From an uncultured Pelagibacteraceae bacterium (lineage in GTDB: Bacteria > Pseudomonadota > Alphaproteobacteria > Pelagibacterales > Pelagibacteraceae), in NCBI GenBank assembly GCA_902580565.1, contig CACHLD010000001.1:1-64000 (forward strand): a stretch of DNA of 64,000 nucleotides, read 5' to 3'. Below are positions 56,155 through 64,000 of this stretch, piece after piece. A program made the translations under genes and the position numbers. Position 1 is the first letter of the stretch, and every line of letters starts with the position of its first letter. The notes below the pieces were generated by a model. It was not told where the DNA came from. It worked only from the letters and a program-made list of their open reading frames with translations, and made no database searches.

Positions 56155-58431
56155 ATGACAAAAAAATCTAAAATTGATCATTATTCTGATAAAGAAGCAC
56201 TCGATTTTCATATAAAAGGAAAGTCAGGCAAAATTGAGATAAGTTCTTCAAAACCCTTAACTACAAAAAGAGATTTATCTTTAGCTTATTCTCCAGGTGT
56301 GGCTGCGCCAGTCAAAGAAATAGCAAAAAATCCAGATCTAGTTTACGACTACACTAGTAAAGGAAACCTAGTAGCAGTAATAAGTAACGGCTCTGCCATT
56401 TTAGGTTTAGGCAATTTAGGTTCACTTGCATCAAAACCAGTAATGGAAGGTAAGTCTGTATTATTTAAAAGATTTGCGGATATCGACTCAATAGATATTG
56501 AGATAGATTGTGATAAAACTGACTCAATAATTGAGACTATAAAAAATATAAGTGGTACATTTGGAGGTATTAATCTTGAGGACATTGCTGCCCCTGACTG
56601 TTTTATTATTGAACAAAAATTAAAAGAAGTTTTGAACATACCAATTTTCCACGATGATCAACATGGAACAGCGATTATAACTCTAGCAGCTTTAATTAAT
56701 GCCCTAGATGTCTCTAAGAAAAAAATTAAGGATGTCAAAATTGTTATTAATGGAGCTGGTGCATCAGCCCAAGCTTGTACCTCTTTATTTAAAAGTTCTG
56801 GAGTTAAAAGTGAAAACATTATTATGTGCGATAGTAAGGGAGTAATTTATAAAGGCAGGAAAAATGTAGATCAATTTAAATCAGCCTTTGCGGCAGATAC
56901 TAAGATGAGGACTTTAAAAGATGCAATTAAAAATGCAGATGTTTTTTTAGGTTTATCTGCAAAAGACGTTTTTACTAAAGAGATGGTAAAATCAATGGCA
57001 AAAAATCCTATTATCTTTGCTTGTGCAAATCCAGATCCAGAAATTAAGCCCGAATTAATTAACGAAGTTAGATCGGATGCAATAGTAGCAACTGGAAGAT
57101 CAGACTATCCAAATCAAGTAAATAATTTAATTGGTTTTCCATATATTTTTAGAGGTGCATTGGACGTAAGAGCTAAAGAAATTAACGAAGAAATGAAAGT
57201 TGCAGCTGCAAAAGCTATAGCTTTATTAGCTAGAGAAGATGTTCCTGATGAAGTTGTTTCAGCATATGGAGGAGATAGACCGAAGTACGGAAGAGACTAT
57301 ATTATTCCATCTACTTTTGATCCAAGGTTGATAAGTGTCATACCTTCAGCTGTTGCTAAAGCCGCTATGGATACTGGTGTGGCTAGAAAAAAAATCAAAG
57401 ACTTTGAAATTTATAAAGATCAATTAACTAATCGTTTAGATCCCTCTATGTCATTAATGCAGGGGATTAATGCAAAAGTGAGAAAAAATCCGAAAAGAGT
57501 AATATTTGCCGAAGGGGAAGATGAAAATATGCTAAAAGCAGCTGTTGAATTTGGAAAAAATAAGTTAGGAACACCCATCTTAATTGGTACTGAAAAGAGA
57601 ATTAAAGAACAATTACAAAAAATAGGATTAGATGAAAATCATAAAATCCAAATAGTTAATTCAACTGATAAAATTAAAAGAGAAAAATATGTTAAACATC
57701 TTTACAAAAAATTACAGCGAGAGGGCCAACTTGAAAGAGATGTTGATAGACTGGTAAGAAATGATCGAATAGCTTGGGGTTCTTCTATGATTGCTTGCGG
57801 AGATGCTGATGCGATGGTTACAGGAAATATTCGTCATTATGCAGCTTCAATAGAAAAATTAAAAAAAGTAGTTGATCCGAGACCAGGTGAAGAAATTTTT
57901 GGAATGACAATGATAAATTCAAAAGGAAAAACTATTTTGGTAGCAGACACAAATGTTAAAGACTTTCCTTCTGCTCAAAGATTAGTAAATGTTTCTAAAT
58001 CGTGTGTTCGAGTAGCTAGATTATTTGGATTTGATCCAAAAGTAGCTTTTCTCTCACATTCAACGTTTGGAAATCCAGTATCCAAAAATACTAAACATGT
58101 TAGAGAGGCTATAGAATTACTTAAAAAAGAAAAAGTTGATTTTGATTTTGATGGTGAGATGCAGCCCGATGTGGCATTGAATCCAATTTATCGTGAGACT
58201 TATCCTTTTTCAAAAATTGTAGGAAATGCTAATATATTAATTATGCCAGCCTTACACAGCGCTGCAATATCGACAAAATTAATGAAAGTTTATGGTGGAG
58301 CAAAACTAATTGGACCATTGCTTATCGGACTAGGATCCCCTATTGAAGTAGCTCCTTTAAGATCAAGTACCTCTGATATTTTAAATCTTGCATCTATAGC
58401 AGCCTATTCCGCTCATGTAATAGAGTATTAA
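56155..58431 (+). CDS. maeB: NADP-dependent malic enzyme with phosphotransacetylase-like C-terminal domain
   Basis: 758 residues. Malic domain: SLAYSPGVAAPVKEIAKNPDLVYDYT, GLGNLGSLASKPVMEGK, FHDDQHGTAIITLAAL; Rossmann motif VINGAGASAQACTSL; ACANPDPEIKPE and ATGRSDYPNQVNN. From about residue 435 a PTA-like domain follows (RVIFAEGEDENMLKAA, ADAMVTGNIRHYAAS, EVAPLRSSTSDILNL); in this family it regulates and is not catalytic. It decarboxylates malate to pyruvate and makes NADPH. It stands alone on the plus strand; its stop is one base from the BON gene's stop. Confidence 0.95.
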   Translation: MTKKSKIDHYSDKEALDFHIKGKSGKIEISSSKPLTTKRDLSLAYSPGVAAPVKEIAKNPDLVYDYTSKGNLVAVISNGSAILGLGNLGSLASKPVMEGKSVLFKRFADIDSIDIEIDCDKTDSIIETIKNISGTFGGINLEDIAAPDCFIIEQKLKEVLNIPIFHDDQHGTAIITLAALINALDVSKKKIKDVKIVINGAGASAQACTSLFKSSGVKSENIIMCDSKGVIYKGRKNVDQFKSAFAADTKMRTLKDAIKNADVFLGLSAKDVFTKEMVKSMAKNPIIFACANPDPEIKPELINEVRSDAIVATGRSDYPNQVNNLIGFPYIFRGALDVRAKEINEEMKVAAAKAIALLAREDVPDEVVSAYGGDRPKYGRDYIIPSTFDPRLISVIPSAVAKAAMDTGVARKKIKDFEIYKDQLTNRLDPSMSLMQGINAKVRKNPKRVIFAEGEDENMLKAAVEFGKNKLGTPILIGTEKRIKEQLQKIGLDENHKIQIVNSTDKIKREKYVKHLYKKLQREGQLERDVDRLVRNDRIAWGSSMIACGDADAMVTGNIRHYAASIEKLKKVVDPRPGEEIFGMTMINSKGKTILVADTNVKDFPSAQRLVNVSKSCVRVARLFGFDPKVAFLSHSTFGNPVSKNTKHVREAIELLKKEKVDFDFDGEMQPDVALNPIYRETYPFSKIVGNANILIMPALHSAAISTKLMKVYGGAKLIGPLLIGLGSPIEVAPLRSSTSDILNLASIAAYSAHVIEY

Positions 58432-58432
58432 T

Positions 58433-59011
58433 TTAAAGTTTATTTCTACTTAATTCTGAAACTAAATAAATTGAGGGGATCACAGTTTTTACGTCATAAA
58501 TTTTATTAGCTTCATTAATCACCTCTTTTTTTTCATTTTCATCCATTGCAATACCGAATATATAAATATTTTTATTTATTGTCTCTAAAGTATAGTTCCT
58601 TGCTAAAGTTTTTTTATTAAATATTAAAGCAGATCTTAACTGGCTTGTAATTAATATATCTTTAGCAGTGCTTTTAAAGTTAGTTTGACCTTTGATAGTT
58701 ATAGCATTTTTTACTGATCTCACGCCCTTTGTTTCCCAAGCCATTTTTGTTATTTTTATTTTTTTTTCAGGTTCATCAACTTTGCCAGATAGAAAAATTC
58801 TTCCATCAATCACTTCCGCTTGAATTGATAAAAAATACTTTTTGTCAGTGAGAGCAAGTCTCGCACTTAAATTTTTTTGCATAATCGTATCATCAATTTG
58901 CATTCCAATGGTTCTAGGATCAAAAGTTATGTCTACACCTGTTCCAAATCTACTTACTGAAGTACAAGAAATTACAAAGAATACTAAAATTAAACTAATT
59001 ATTTTTTTCAT
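58433..59011 (-). CDS. BON-domain lipoprotein (DolP/YraP-like)
   Basis: 192 residues. Lipobox VISC with Cys16 after a short signal. Two BON domains: about 45-110 (QKNLSARLALTDKKYFLSIQAEVIDGRIFLSGKV and WETKGVRSVKNAITI) and 112-185 (KDILITSQLRSALIF and NKNIYIFGIAMDENEK). In E. coli, DolP, also two BON domains, is an outer-membrane lipoprotein beside the yraL-lpoA-yraN-diaA group; here it overlaps rsmI (yraL) by 17 bp and an LpoA-like gene follows. This supports orthology. It supports envelope integrity. Confidence 0.82.
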   Translation of the reverse strand: MKKIISLILVFFVISCTSVSRFGTGVDITFDPRTIGMQIDDTIMQKNLSARLALTDKKYFLSIQAEVIDGRIFLSGKVDEPEKKIKITKMAWETKGVRSVKNAITIKGQTNFKSTAKDILITSQLRSALIFNKKTLARNYTLETINKNIYIFGIAMDENEKKEVINEANKIYDVKTVIPSIYLVSELSRNKL

Positions 59012-59837
59012 TTTTTTTTAAATTCAAACAAATTTGGTAAATCTTTTTCTTATTTATTTTTTCAGTTTCAAATATTAATTCAACGACATCTTTTAAACTA
59101 TATTTTTTTAAATACATTCTTGCTTTTTCTATTATTTTATTTTCATCTAAAAATTTATCTTTAGTATTTTTTTCTGATATTACAACAGTTAACTCTCCTT
59201 TAATTGAAGTTTTAAACATGTTTATTTTTTCAATTTCGTCTCTAAAAAATGACTCGTGAATTTTGGATATCTCTTTAGCAATTAATATTCTTCTACCTGC
59301 AAAGAATTTCTTAAATTTTTTAAGATAAAAATTAATTTTAATTGCAGGTATAAAAAATATTTGGGAAAAGGTATAAAGACCTAAAGTAGAAAGTGTTTTT
59401 TCTAGCTCCTTTTCTTTTTTTGGAAGAAACCCATAAAAAAGAAACTGATCTTTAAACCCTGATATACTCATTGAAGCTGTAATTGATGAAACTCCTGGAA
59501 TTGGTACGATTTTTATTTTGTGTTTAATACAATTTTCTATAAGTAATCTTCCGGGATCTGAAAGAGCTGGAGTTCCTGCATCAGAGATTAAAGACAAAAT
59601 TTTGCCTTGATTTAAATATTTTATTATTGAGTTGAGCTCCTTTTTTTCATTAAATTTATGGTAGGAGATTAATTTTTTATTTATTTTGAAATGATTTAAA
59701 AGTTTTAATGAACGTCTGGTGTCTTCACAAAGAATTATGTCTGAATTTTTAAGTACTTCTATAGCTCTTAAAGTAATATCATCAAGATTTCCAATAGGGG
59801 TTGAAACAATATATAAGCTTTTAGTAGATAGTCTCAT
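58995..59837 (-). CDS. rsmI: 16S rRNA (cytidine1402-2'-O)-methyltransferase
   Basis: 280 residues, tetrapyrrole-methylase fold. LYIVSTPIGNLDDITLRAIEVLKNSDIILCEDTR at the start, SLISDAGTPALSDPGRLLIE, IPGVSSITASMSISG and ELTVVI follow. It 2'-O-methylates C1402 in the ribosomal decoding centre. The C-terminal part (KYSLKDVVELIFETEKINKKKIYQ) is the small RsmI HTH domain. Its ATG is only 3 bp from the ATG of the divergent LpoA-like gene. Confidence 0.95.
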   Translation of the reverse strand: MRLSTKSLYIVSTPIGNLDDITLRAIEVLKNSDIILCEDTRRSLKLLNHFKINKKLISYHKFNEKKELNSIIKYLNQGKILSLISDAGTPALSDPGRLLIENCIKHKIKIVPIPGVSSITASMSISGFKDQFLFYGFLPKKEKELEKTLSTLGLYTFSQIFFIPAIKINFYLKKFKKFFAGRRILIAKEISKIHESFFRDEIEKINMFKTSIKGELTVVISEKNTKDKFLDENKIIEKARMYLKKYSLKDVVELIFETEKINKKKIYQICLNLKKNEKNN

Positions 59838-59840
59838 TTT

Positions 59841-60995
59841 ATGAAAAAAATATCTTTAGTGATAATAGCCTATATACTAATTTTTTTTAATTCTAATCTA
59901 CTAAGTAATGAAAAAAAAAGTGTTCTCAAAGTTGGTTTATTGGCACCTCTGAGTGGAGAATATAAAGAACTTGGTGAGTCTCTTTTATATTCCTTGCAAT
60001 TGGCATTAAATGAAATCAATGACGATAACTTATATATTATTCCTAGAGACTCAGGCTACGATGATAAAGAAAAATTAAAAAATGCAGTTGAAGATTTTAG
60101 ATCTCAGGGAGTAAATGTAGTAATAGGGCCGCTAGATAATAAAGACTTTAATGAAGTAAAAAAATTTAATGATATTGTATTCATTTCACCATCTAACAAA
60201 ACGCCTGAGTTTGAAAATAACATAATTAGTATTGGAGTAAGTTTTGAGTCGCAAATGTTAGCATTAGTAAATTTTATTAAAAAACAAAAAAAAAATAAAA
60301 CTGTAATACTTATTCCTAAAAATCAATATGTAGAATTTATTGATGAAAAACTAAAAAAGATGAATTTAAAAGGATTTAAAATTTTTAAATATAGCCCTGA
60401 TCCTAAAGTATTAACAGGTGAAATTGAAATATTAACAAATTACACTCAGAGAAAGAAGAACCTTGAACTAAGAAAAAAAATGTTTGAGGATAAAGAAGAT
60501 GAACAATCTAAAAAACAATTAGAAAGATTAGAACAAAAATATACTATAGGTGAAGTAAATTTTGACTCAGTAATAATAATTGACTTTGGAAATAACCTTA
60601 AAAGTGTATTAACGTCTTTAGTTTTTACAGATGTTGATCAAGATAAAGTTTTATTTACAACTTTTAATCAATGGTTTGATGAAAGTATCTTTTACGAAAA
60701 TACTGTTAAAAGCTTATATTATCCTTCAATTAATTATAAAGAATTCAAAAAATATAAAGAAAACTATTTTAGAACATTTAATGACACTCCAAATGAAATA
60801 ACTATATTGGCATATGATGCTATTGGGTTAATTTATTATGCCTGGAAAAAGAACGGGAAAGTAAATGCGGTAAGTGATTTTTCTTTTAAAGGAAAAATCA
60901 AAGGTAAAATTGGTACTTTTAGTTTTAAAAATGAAAAGATAACTCAAGATTTGAATATCTATAAAGCTGAAAATAATCGTTTCACTAAATTTTAA
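59841..60995 (+). CDS. LpoA-like penicillin-binding-protein activator (periplasmic-binding fold)
   Basis: 384 residues with a signal peptide (about 1-22). The body is a type-I periplasmic-binding fold: LKVGLLAPLSGEYKELGESLLYSLQLAL, IGPLDNKDFNEV and FISPSNKTPEF, ending LNIYKAENNRF. A charged, probably coiled segment (about 202-234) interrupts the fold. The opening matches the LpoA C-terminal domain, and the place beside rsmI is that of E. coli lpoA (yraM). No lipobox Cys is seen, unlike E. coli LpoA, so it may be soluble. An ABC amino-acid-binding protein is the main alternative. Confidence 0.75.
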   Translation: MKKISLVIIAYILIFFNSNLLSNEKKSVLKVGLLAPLSGEYKELGESLLYSLQLALNEINDDNLYIIPRDSGYDDKEKLKNAVEDFRSQGVNVVIGPLDNKDFNEVKKFNDIVFISPSNKTPEFENNIISIGVSFESQMLALVNFIKKQKKNKTVILIPKNQYVEFIDEKLKKMNLKGFKIFKYSPDPKVLTGEIEILTNYTQRKKNLELRKKMFEDKEDEQSKKQLERLEQKYTIGEVNFDSVIIIDFGNNLKSVLTSLVFTDVDQDKVLFTTFNQWFDESIFYENTVKSLYYPSINYKEFKKYKENYFRTFNDTPNEITILAYDAIGLIYYAWKKNGKVNAVSDFSFKGKIKGKIGTFSFKNEKITQDLNIYKAENNRFTKF

Positions 60996-61557
60996 TTCTC
61001 TTTTTTAATTGTTTAAAAGCTATATATCGATGATCCATTTTCATTTTATCTGCTTTGGTCATTTCTCCAAAGGTTAGTGATTTAGATAAAGGTATAAATA
61101 TAGGATCATAGCCAAATCCTTTTTTTCCTTTGATCTTATAAGATATAGAGCCTTTAATTTTGCCAGTAGTAGTAATAATTTTTTTTTTTGAGATAAAAGT
61201 CAAACAACAAACAAAGGTTGCGGACCTATTCTTTTCATTTTTCATTTTTTTTAAGATAACTTTCATAGCCTTAAAAAAACTACCATATCTTTTTGCCCAT
61301 CTCGCTGAGTAAATTCCTGGTTTATCATTTAAAGATTTAATACATAGTCCAGAGTCATCAGAAATGACGGGCAAGTTAGAAAAATTTGAAAAGTATCTGG
61401 CTTTTAGTTTAGAATTTGCAATAAAGCTTTTTCCAGTTTCTTTGGGACTTTTAATTTTAAGGGATTTAGGTGATATCTTTTTTATTTTTTTTGATAAAAG
61501 AAAGCTTATTTCTTTAAATTTTCCACTATTATGGGTGCCAATTAATATTTTTTTCAT
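60985..61557 (-). CDS. rdgB: Non-canonical purine NTP pyrophosphatase (RdgB/HAM1)
   Basis: 190 residues. LIGTHNSGKFKEISFLL at the start, VISDDSGLCIKSLNDKPGIYSARWAKRYG, GKKGFGYDPIFIP and the end MDHRYIAFKQL match the ITPase family. It hydrolyses dITP, ITP and XTP to monophosphates. The final motif normally reads SHR; here it is DHR. It converges on the LpoA-like gene with an 11-bp overlap and is divergent from grpE over 44 bp. Confidence 0.95.
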   Translation of the reverse strand: MKKILIGTHNSGKFKEISFLLSKKIKKISPKSLKIKSPKETGKSFIANSKLKARYFSNFSNLPVISDDSGLCIKSLNDKPGIYSARWAKRYGSFFKAMKVILKKMKNEKNRSATFVCCLTFISKKKIITTTGKIKGSISYKIKGKKGFGYDPIFIPLSKSLTFGEMTKADKMKMDHRYIAFKQLKKRIKI

Positions 61558-61601
61558 TACTACCTAGTAATTTAAATTTTAAGTACTATATAGCAAGTAT
61601 T

Positions 61602-62192
61602 ATGAGCATGGATAATAAAGAAGAAATAAACAAAACAGATAAAAACCAAGATAAAAACGAAAATTTAAATAAAGATGCTTCAGAAAAAAAGACTTTAGAG
61701 GAAAAACTAAAAGAATCTGAAGATAAACTTTTAAGATCTTTGGCAGAAATCGAAAACCAGAGACGTAGATTTGAAAAAGAGATAAAAGACGCTTTTGAAT
61801 TTGGTTCATTTAACTTTGCTAAAGAAAGTCTTGCTATTTTAGATAATTTAAAAAGGGCAAGAGAAGCTATTAAAAATGATGAAGATTTAAAAAAAAATAA
61901 AGATTTAGATAAATTTTTGGAAAATCTTATAATAATAGAAAAGGACTTAGTTTCAATATTTGAGAGAAATAGAATAAAAAAAATTGCAACTGATAAAAAA
62001 AAATTTGACCCAAACTTACACCAAGCTATGTCAGAAATTGAGAATGTTAGCGTAGACTCTGGAACTATTCTTCAGGAGATCCAAGCTGGGTATATGCTAG
62101 GTGAGAGACTATTAAGACCTTCACTTGTCACAGTAGCTAAGAAAAAGATAAGTAAAAAGCCTCAAAATGAGGAAAAAATAAATGATAAATAA
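61602..62192 (+). CDS. grpE: Nucleotide exchange factor GrpE
   Basis: 196 residues. A charged N-terminal part and long coiled coil (about 30-90, LRSLAEIENQRRRFEKEI) precede the beta domain with FDPNLHQAMSEIE and the C-terminal ILQEIQAGYMLGERLLRPSLVTVAK. It releases ADP from DnaK. dnaK follows after 62 bp with its own heat-shock promoter. I see no matching RpoH element before grpE itself. hrcA, often upstream in Alphaproteobacteria, is absent. Confidence 0.96.
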   Translation: MSMDNKEEINKTDKNQDKNENLNKDASEKKTLEEKLKESEDKLLRSLAEIENQRRRFEKEIKDAFEFGSFNFAKESLAILDNLKRAREAIKNDEDLKKNKDLDKFLENLIIIEKDLVSIFERNRIKKIATDKKKFDPNLHQAMSEIENVSVDSGTILQEIQAGYMLGERLLRPSLVTVAKKKISKKPQNEEKINDK

Positions 62193-62193
62193 C

Positions 62194-62221
62194 CTTGTAG
62201 AGTCAAAAAAAACACCCATAT
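62194..62221 (+). promoter_or_regulatory. RpoH (sigma-32)-type heat-shock promoter for dnaK
   Basis: CTTGTAG (62194-62200), 14 bases, then CCCATAT (62215-62221). This fits the sigma-32 pattern CTTGAAA-N11-16-CCCATnT, with an exact -10 block. It begins one base after the grpE stop and lies 33 bases before the dnaK ATG. Confidence 0.75.
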
Positions 62222-62254
62222 ACAGAGTTATAATTAAAAGGATATGAAAATAAT

Positions 62255-64000
62255 ATGAGTAAAGTAATTGGAATAGATTTAGGTACTACAAATTCATGTG
62301 TGGCAATTATGGATGGCACACAAGCAAAAGTCTTAGAAAATGCTGAAGGAGCAAGAACTACTCCTTCCGTTGTTGCGTTTTTAGAAAAAGAGGAAAAATT
62401 AGTTGGACAACCTGCAAAAAGACAAGCAGTAACTAATGCAGGAGATACAATATTTGCAGTCAAAAGATTGATAGGAAGAAAATTTGACGGTCCTTCAGTT
62501 CAAAAAGACATTTCAAAAGTTCCCTATGAGATTATAAAATCTGAAAACGGTGATGCATGGGTACAGGGTAAGGGTAAAAAATATTCACCATCACAAATAT
62601 CAGCTTTCATATTACAAAAAATGAAAGAAACAGCTGAAAAATATTTAGGTCAAGCAGTAACAAAAGCTGTAATTACAGTGCCAGCTTATTTTAATGACTC
62701 GCAAAGACAAGCTACAAAAGATGCCGGAAAAATTGCCGGTTTAGAAGTTTTAAGAATTATCAACGAACCGACTGCAGCATCTCTTGCTTACGGTTTAGAT
62801 AAAAAAGGTGGAAAAAAAATTGCCGTTTATGATTTAGGTGGTGGAACTTTTGATATTTCAATTTTAGAAATAGGAGATGGTGTATTTGAAGTTAAATCGA
62901 CAAATGGAGATACATTTTTAGGTGGTGAAGATTTTGACGATGCTATAGTTGAATATTTAGCAACAGAATTTAAAAAAGACAACGGTATTGATTTAAAATC
63001 AGATAAGCTTGCTTTACAAAGATTAAAAGAAGCTGCGGAAAAAGCAAAGATTGAACTTTCTTCTGCTGCACAGACTGAAATCAATTTGCCGTTTATAACT
63101 GCAGACAAAACAGGTCCAAAACATTTAAATTTAAAGTTTACTAGAGCTAAACTTGAAGCTTTAGTTCAGTCACTTGTTGACAGAACTTTGGAGCCTTGTA
63201 AAACAGCATTGAAAGACTCTGGCTTTTCTGCGGCCGAAATTAACGAAGTAGTACTTGTAGGTGGTATGACAAGAATGCCTAAGATCATGGAAACAGTAAA
63301 AAACTTTTTTGGCAAAGAACCTAATAAAAGTGTAAATCCTGATGAAGTTGTGGCGATGGGAGCTGCTATACAAGGTGGAGTTCTTCAAGGAGATGTAAAA
63401 GACGTATTATTATTAGATGTAACTCCTCTTTCTTTAGGAATTGAAACCCTTGGTGGTGTTTCAACAAAATTAATTGAAAAAAATACAACAATACCTACTA
63501 AAAAAAGCCAAGTTTTTTCCACAGCAGAGGATAATCAGCCAGCAGTATCTATAAGAGTATTACAAGGAGAAAGAGAGATGGCGGCTGACAATAAGATTCT
63601 TGGAAACTTTGAGCTTGTAGGAATAGCTCCTGCTCCTAGAGGTACGCCACAAATTGAAGTAACTTTTGATATAGACGCTAATGGTATTGTCAATGTGTCG
63701 GCAAAAGATAAAGGGACAGGCAAAGAACAGAAAATTCAAATTCAAGCATCTGGCGGTTTATCAGACGAAGAAATACAAAAAATGGTAAAAGATGCAGAGG
63801 CTAATAAAGAGGCAGATAAGAAAAAAAGAGAGACTGTAGATGCAAGAAATCAGGCAGATAGTTTGGTTTTTTCTACCGAAAAAAGTTTAAAAGAACATGG
63901 TGATAAAGTTTCTGCTGAAGAAAAACAAGCTATAGAAAATGGAATTACTGATCTGAAAAAATCTTTGGAAGGTACTGATATTGAGGATATCAAGAAGAAA
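62255..64000 (+). CDS. dnaK: Molecular chaperone DnaK (Hsp70), 3' end outside window
   Basis: 582 residues visible of about 640. ATPase domain: [67 protein letters not shown]; linker [15 protein letters not shown]; substrate-binding domain through [18 protein letters not shown]. The lid helices run to the end of the window. Works with GrpE (61602-62192) and DnaJ (not seen). The SD AAAAGGAT is about 10 bases upstream of ATG 62255. Confidence 0.98.
   Translation, partial: MSKVIGIDLGTTNSCVAIMDGTQAKVLENAEGARTTPSVVAFLEKEEKLVGQPAKRQAVTNAGDTIFAVKRLIGRKFDGPSVQKDISKVPYEIIKSENGDAWVQGKGKKYSPSQISAFILQKMKETAEKYLGQAVTKAVITVPAYFNDSQRQATKDAGKIAGLEVLRIINEPTAASLAYGLDKKGGKKIAVYDLGGGTFDISILEIGDGVFEVKSTNGDTFLGGEDFDDAIVEYLATEFKKDNGIDLKSDKLALQRLKEAAEKAKIELSSAAQTEINLPFITADKTGPKHLNLKFTRAKLEALVQSLVDRTLEPCKTALKDSGFSAAEINEVVLVGGMTRMPKIMETVKNFFGKEPNKSVNPDEVVAMGAAIQGGVLQGDVKDVLLLDVTPLSLGIETLGGVSTKLIEKNTTIPTKKSQVFSTAEDNQPAVSIRVLQGEREMAADNKILGNFELVGIAPAPRGTPQIEVTFDIDANGIVNVSAKDKGTGKEQKIQIQASGGLSDEEIQKMVKDAEANKEADKKKRETVDARNQADSLVFSTEKSLKEHGDKVSAEEKQAIENGITDLKKSLEGTDIEDIKKK

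Overview
The window is a continuous, very AT-rich and tightly packed piece of a streamlined alphaproteobacterial chromosome. It most resembles SAR11 (Pelagibacterales). The lineage call rests on the low GC by eye, spacers that are mostly 0-70 bp, and alphaproteobacterial regulators (ChvG/ChvI-type and RegB/RegA-type two-component systems, an Irr-type Fur protein). Gene neighbourhoods also fit: irr-fabA-fabB-fabI; fur-miaB-phoH-ybeY-lnt-metK; nusA-infB-rbfA-rpsO-pnp; tsaE-amgK-murU beside ahcY. I see no rRNA, tRNA, CRISPR array, insertion sequence, integrase or prophage. No stretch over 300 bases lacks a gene; the longest gap is 25048-25264 (217 bp).

Layout. 1-3404: end of an RND efflux pump, then a lytic transglycosylase lipoprotein, a secreted nuclease and a VanZ-like protein. 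3445-7551: phosphoglycerate mutase, a cell-wall sugar recycling pair (MurU/AmgK type) with tsaE, and ahcY. 7600-12626: ChvG/ChvI-type sensor and regulator, and polA. 12670-14183: an ABC ATPase and bioY. 14185-20333: regA and regB, separated by a four-gene polyamine cluster on the opposite strand. 20342-25516: gyrB, dnaN, dnaA, rpsT. 25562-31559: mutM, then the plus-strand run ubiE, ubiB, coaBC, dut, a ThiF-family gene and an SH3 protein. 31556-37038: katG with a small membrane protein, irr, and fabA-fabB-fabI. 37091-37606: an unrecognised GNAT-like gene. 37603-50472: two translation and RNA blocks (pnp to nusA; metK to fur and a very short tsaB). 50441-56078: secreted or envelope enzymes, nfuA, trpS, murJ. 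56155-64000: malic enzyme, a BON lipoprotein, rsmI, an LpoA-like protein, rdgB, grpE and the start of dnaK.

Genes that work together: RegB (with its GGxxNPF quinone motif and a conserved redox cysteine) and RegA form a redox-sensing pair. The decarboxylase, deoxyhypusine-synthase-like enzyme, N-carbamoylputrescine amidase and agmatine deiminase form a polyamine unit. FabA, FabB and FabI make unsaturated fatty acids. TsaE and the short TsaB belong to tRNA t6A synthesis.

The most interesting signals are regulatory or reductive. They are a 31-bp near-perfect palindrome covering the katG promoter beside irr; an intrinsic terminator whose U-tract abuts the nusA ribosome-binding site; an RpoH-type promoter before dnaK; a hairpin before the polyamine cluster; a TsaB apparently missing its C-terminal lobe; an exact 18-residue triple repeat in a Bax-like enzyme; and start or stop arrangements so tight that some genes are probably leaderless. 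I found no clearly novel multi-gene system. The agmatine/DHS-like polyamine cluster is the closest candidate. All family assignments are from reading motifs; no database search was run.
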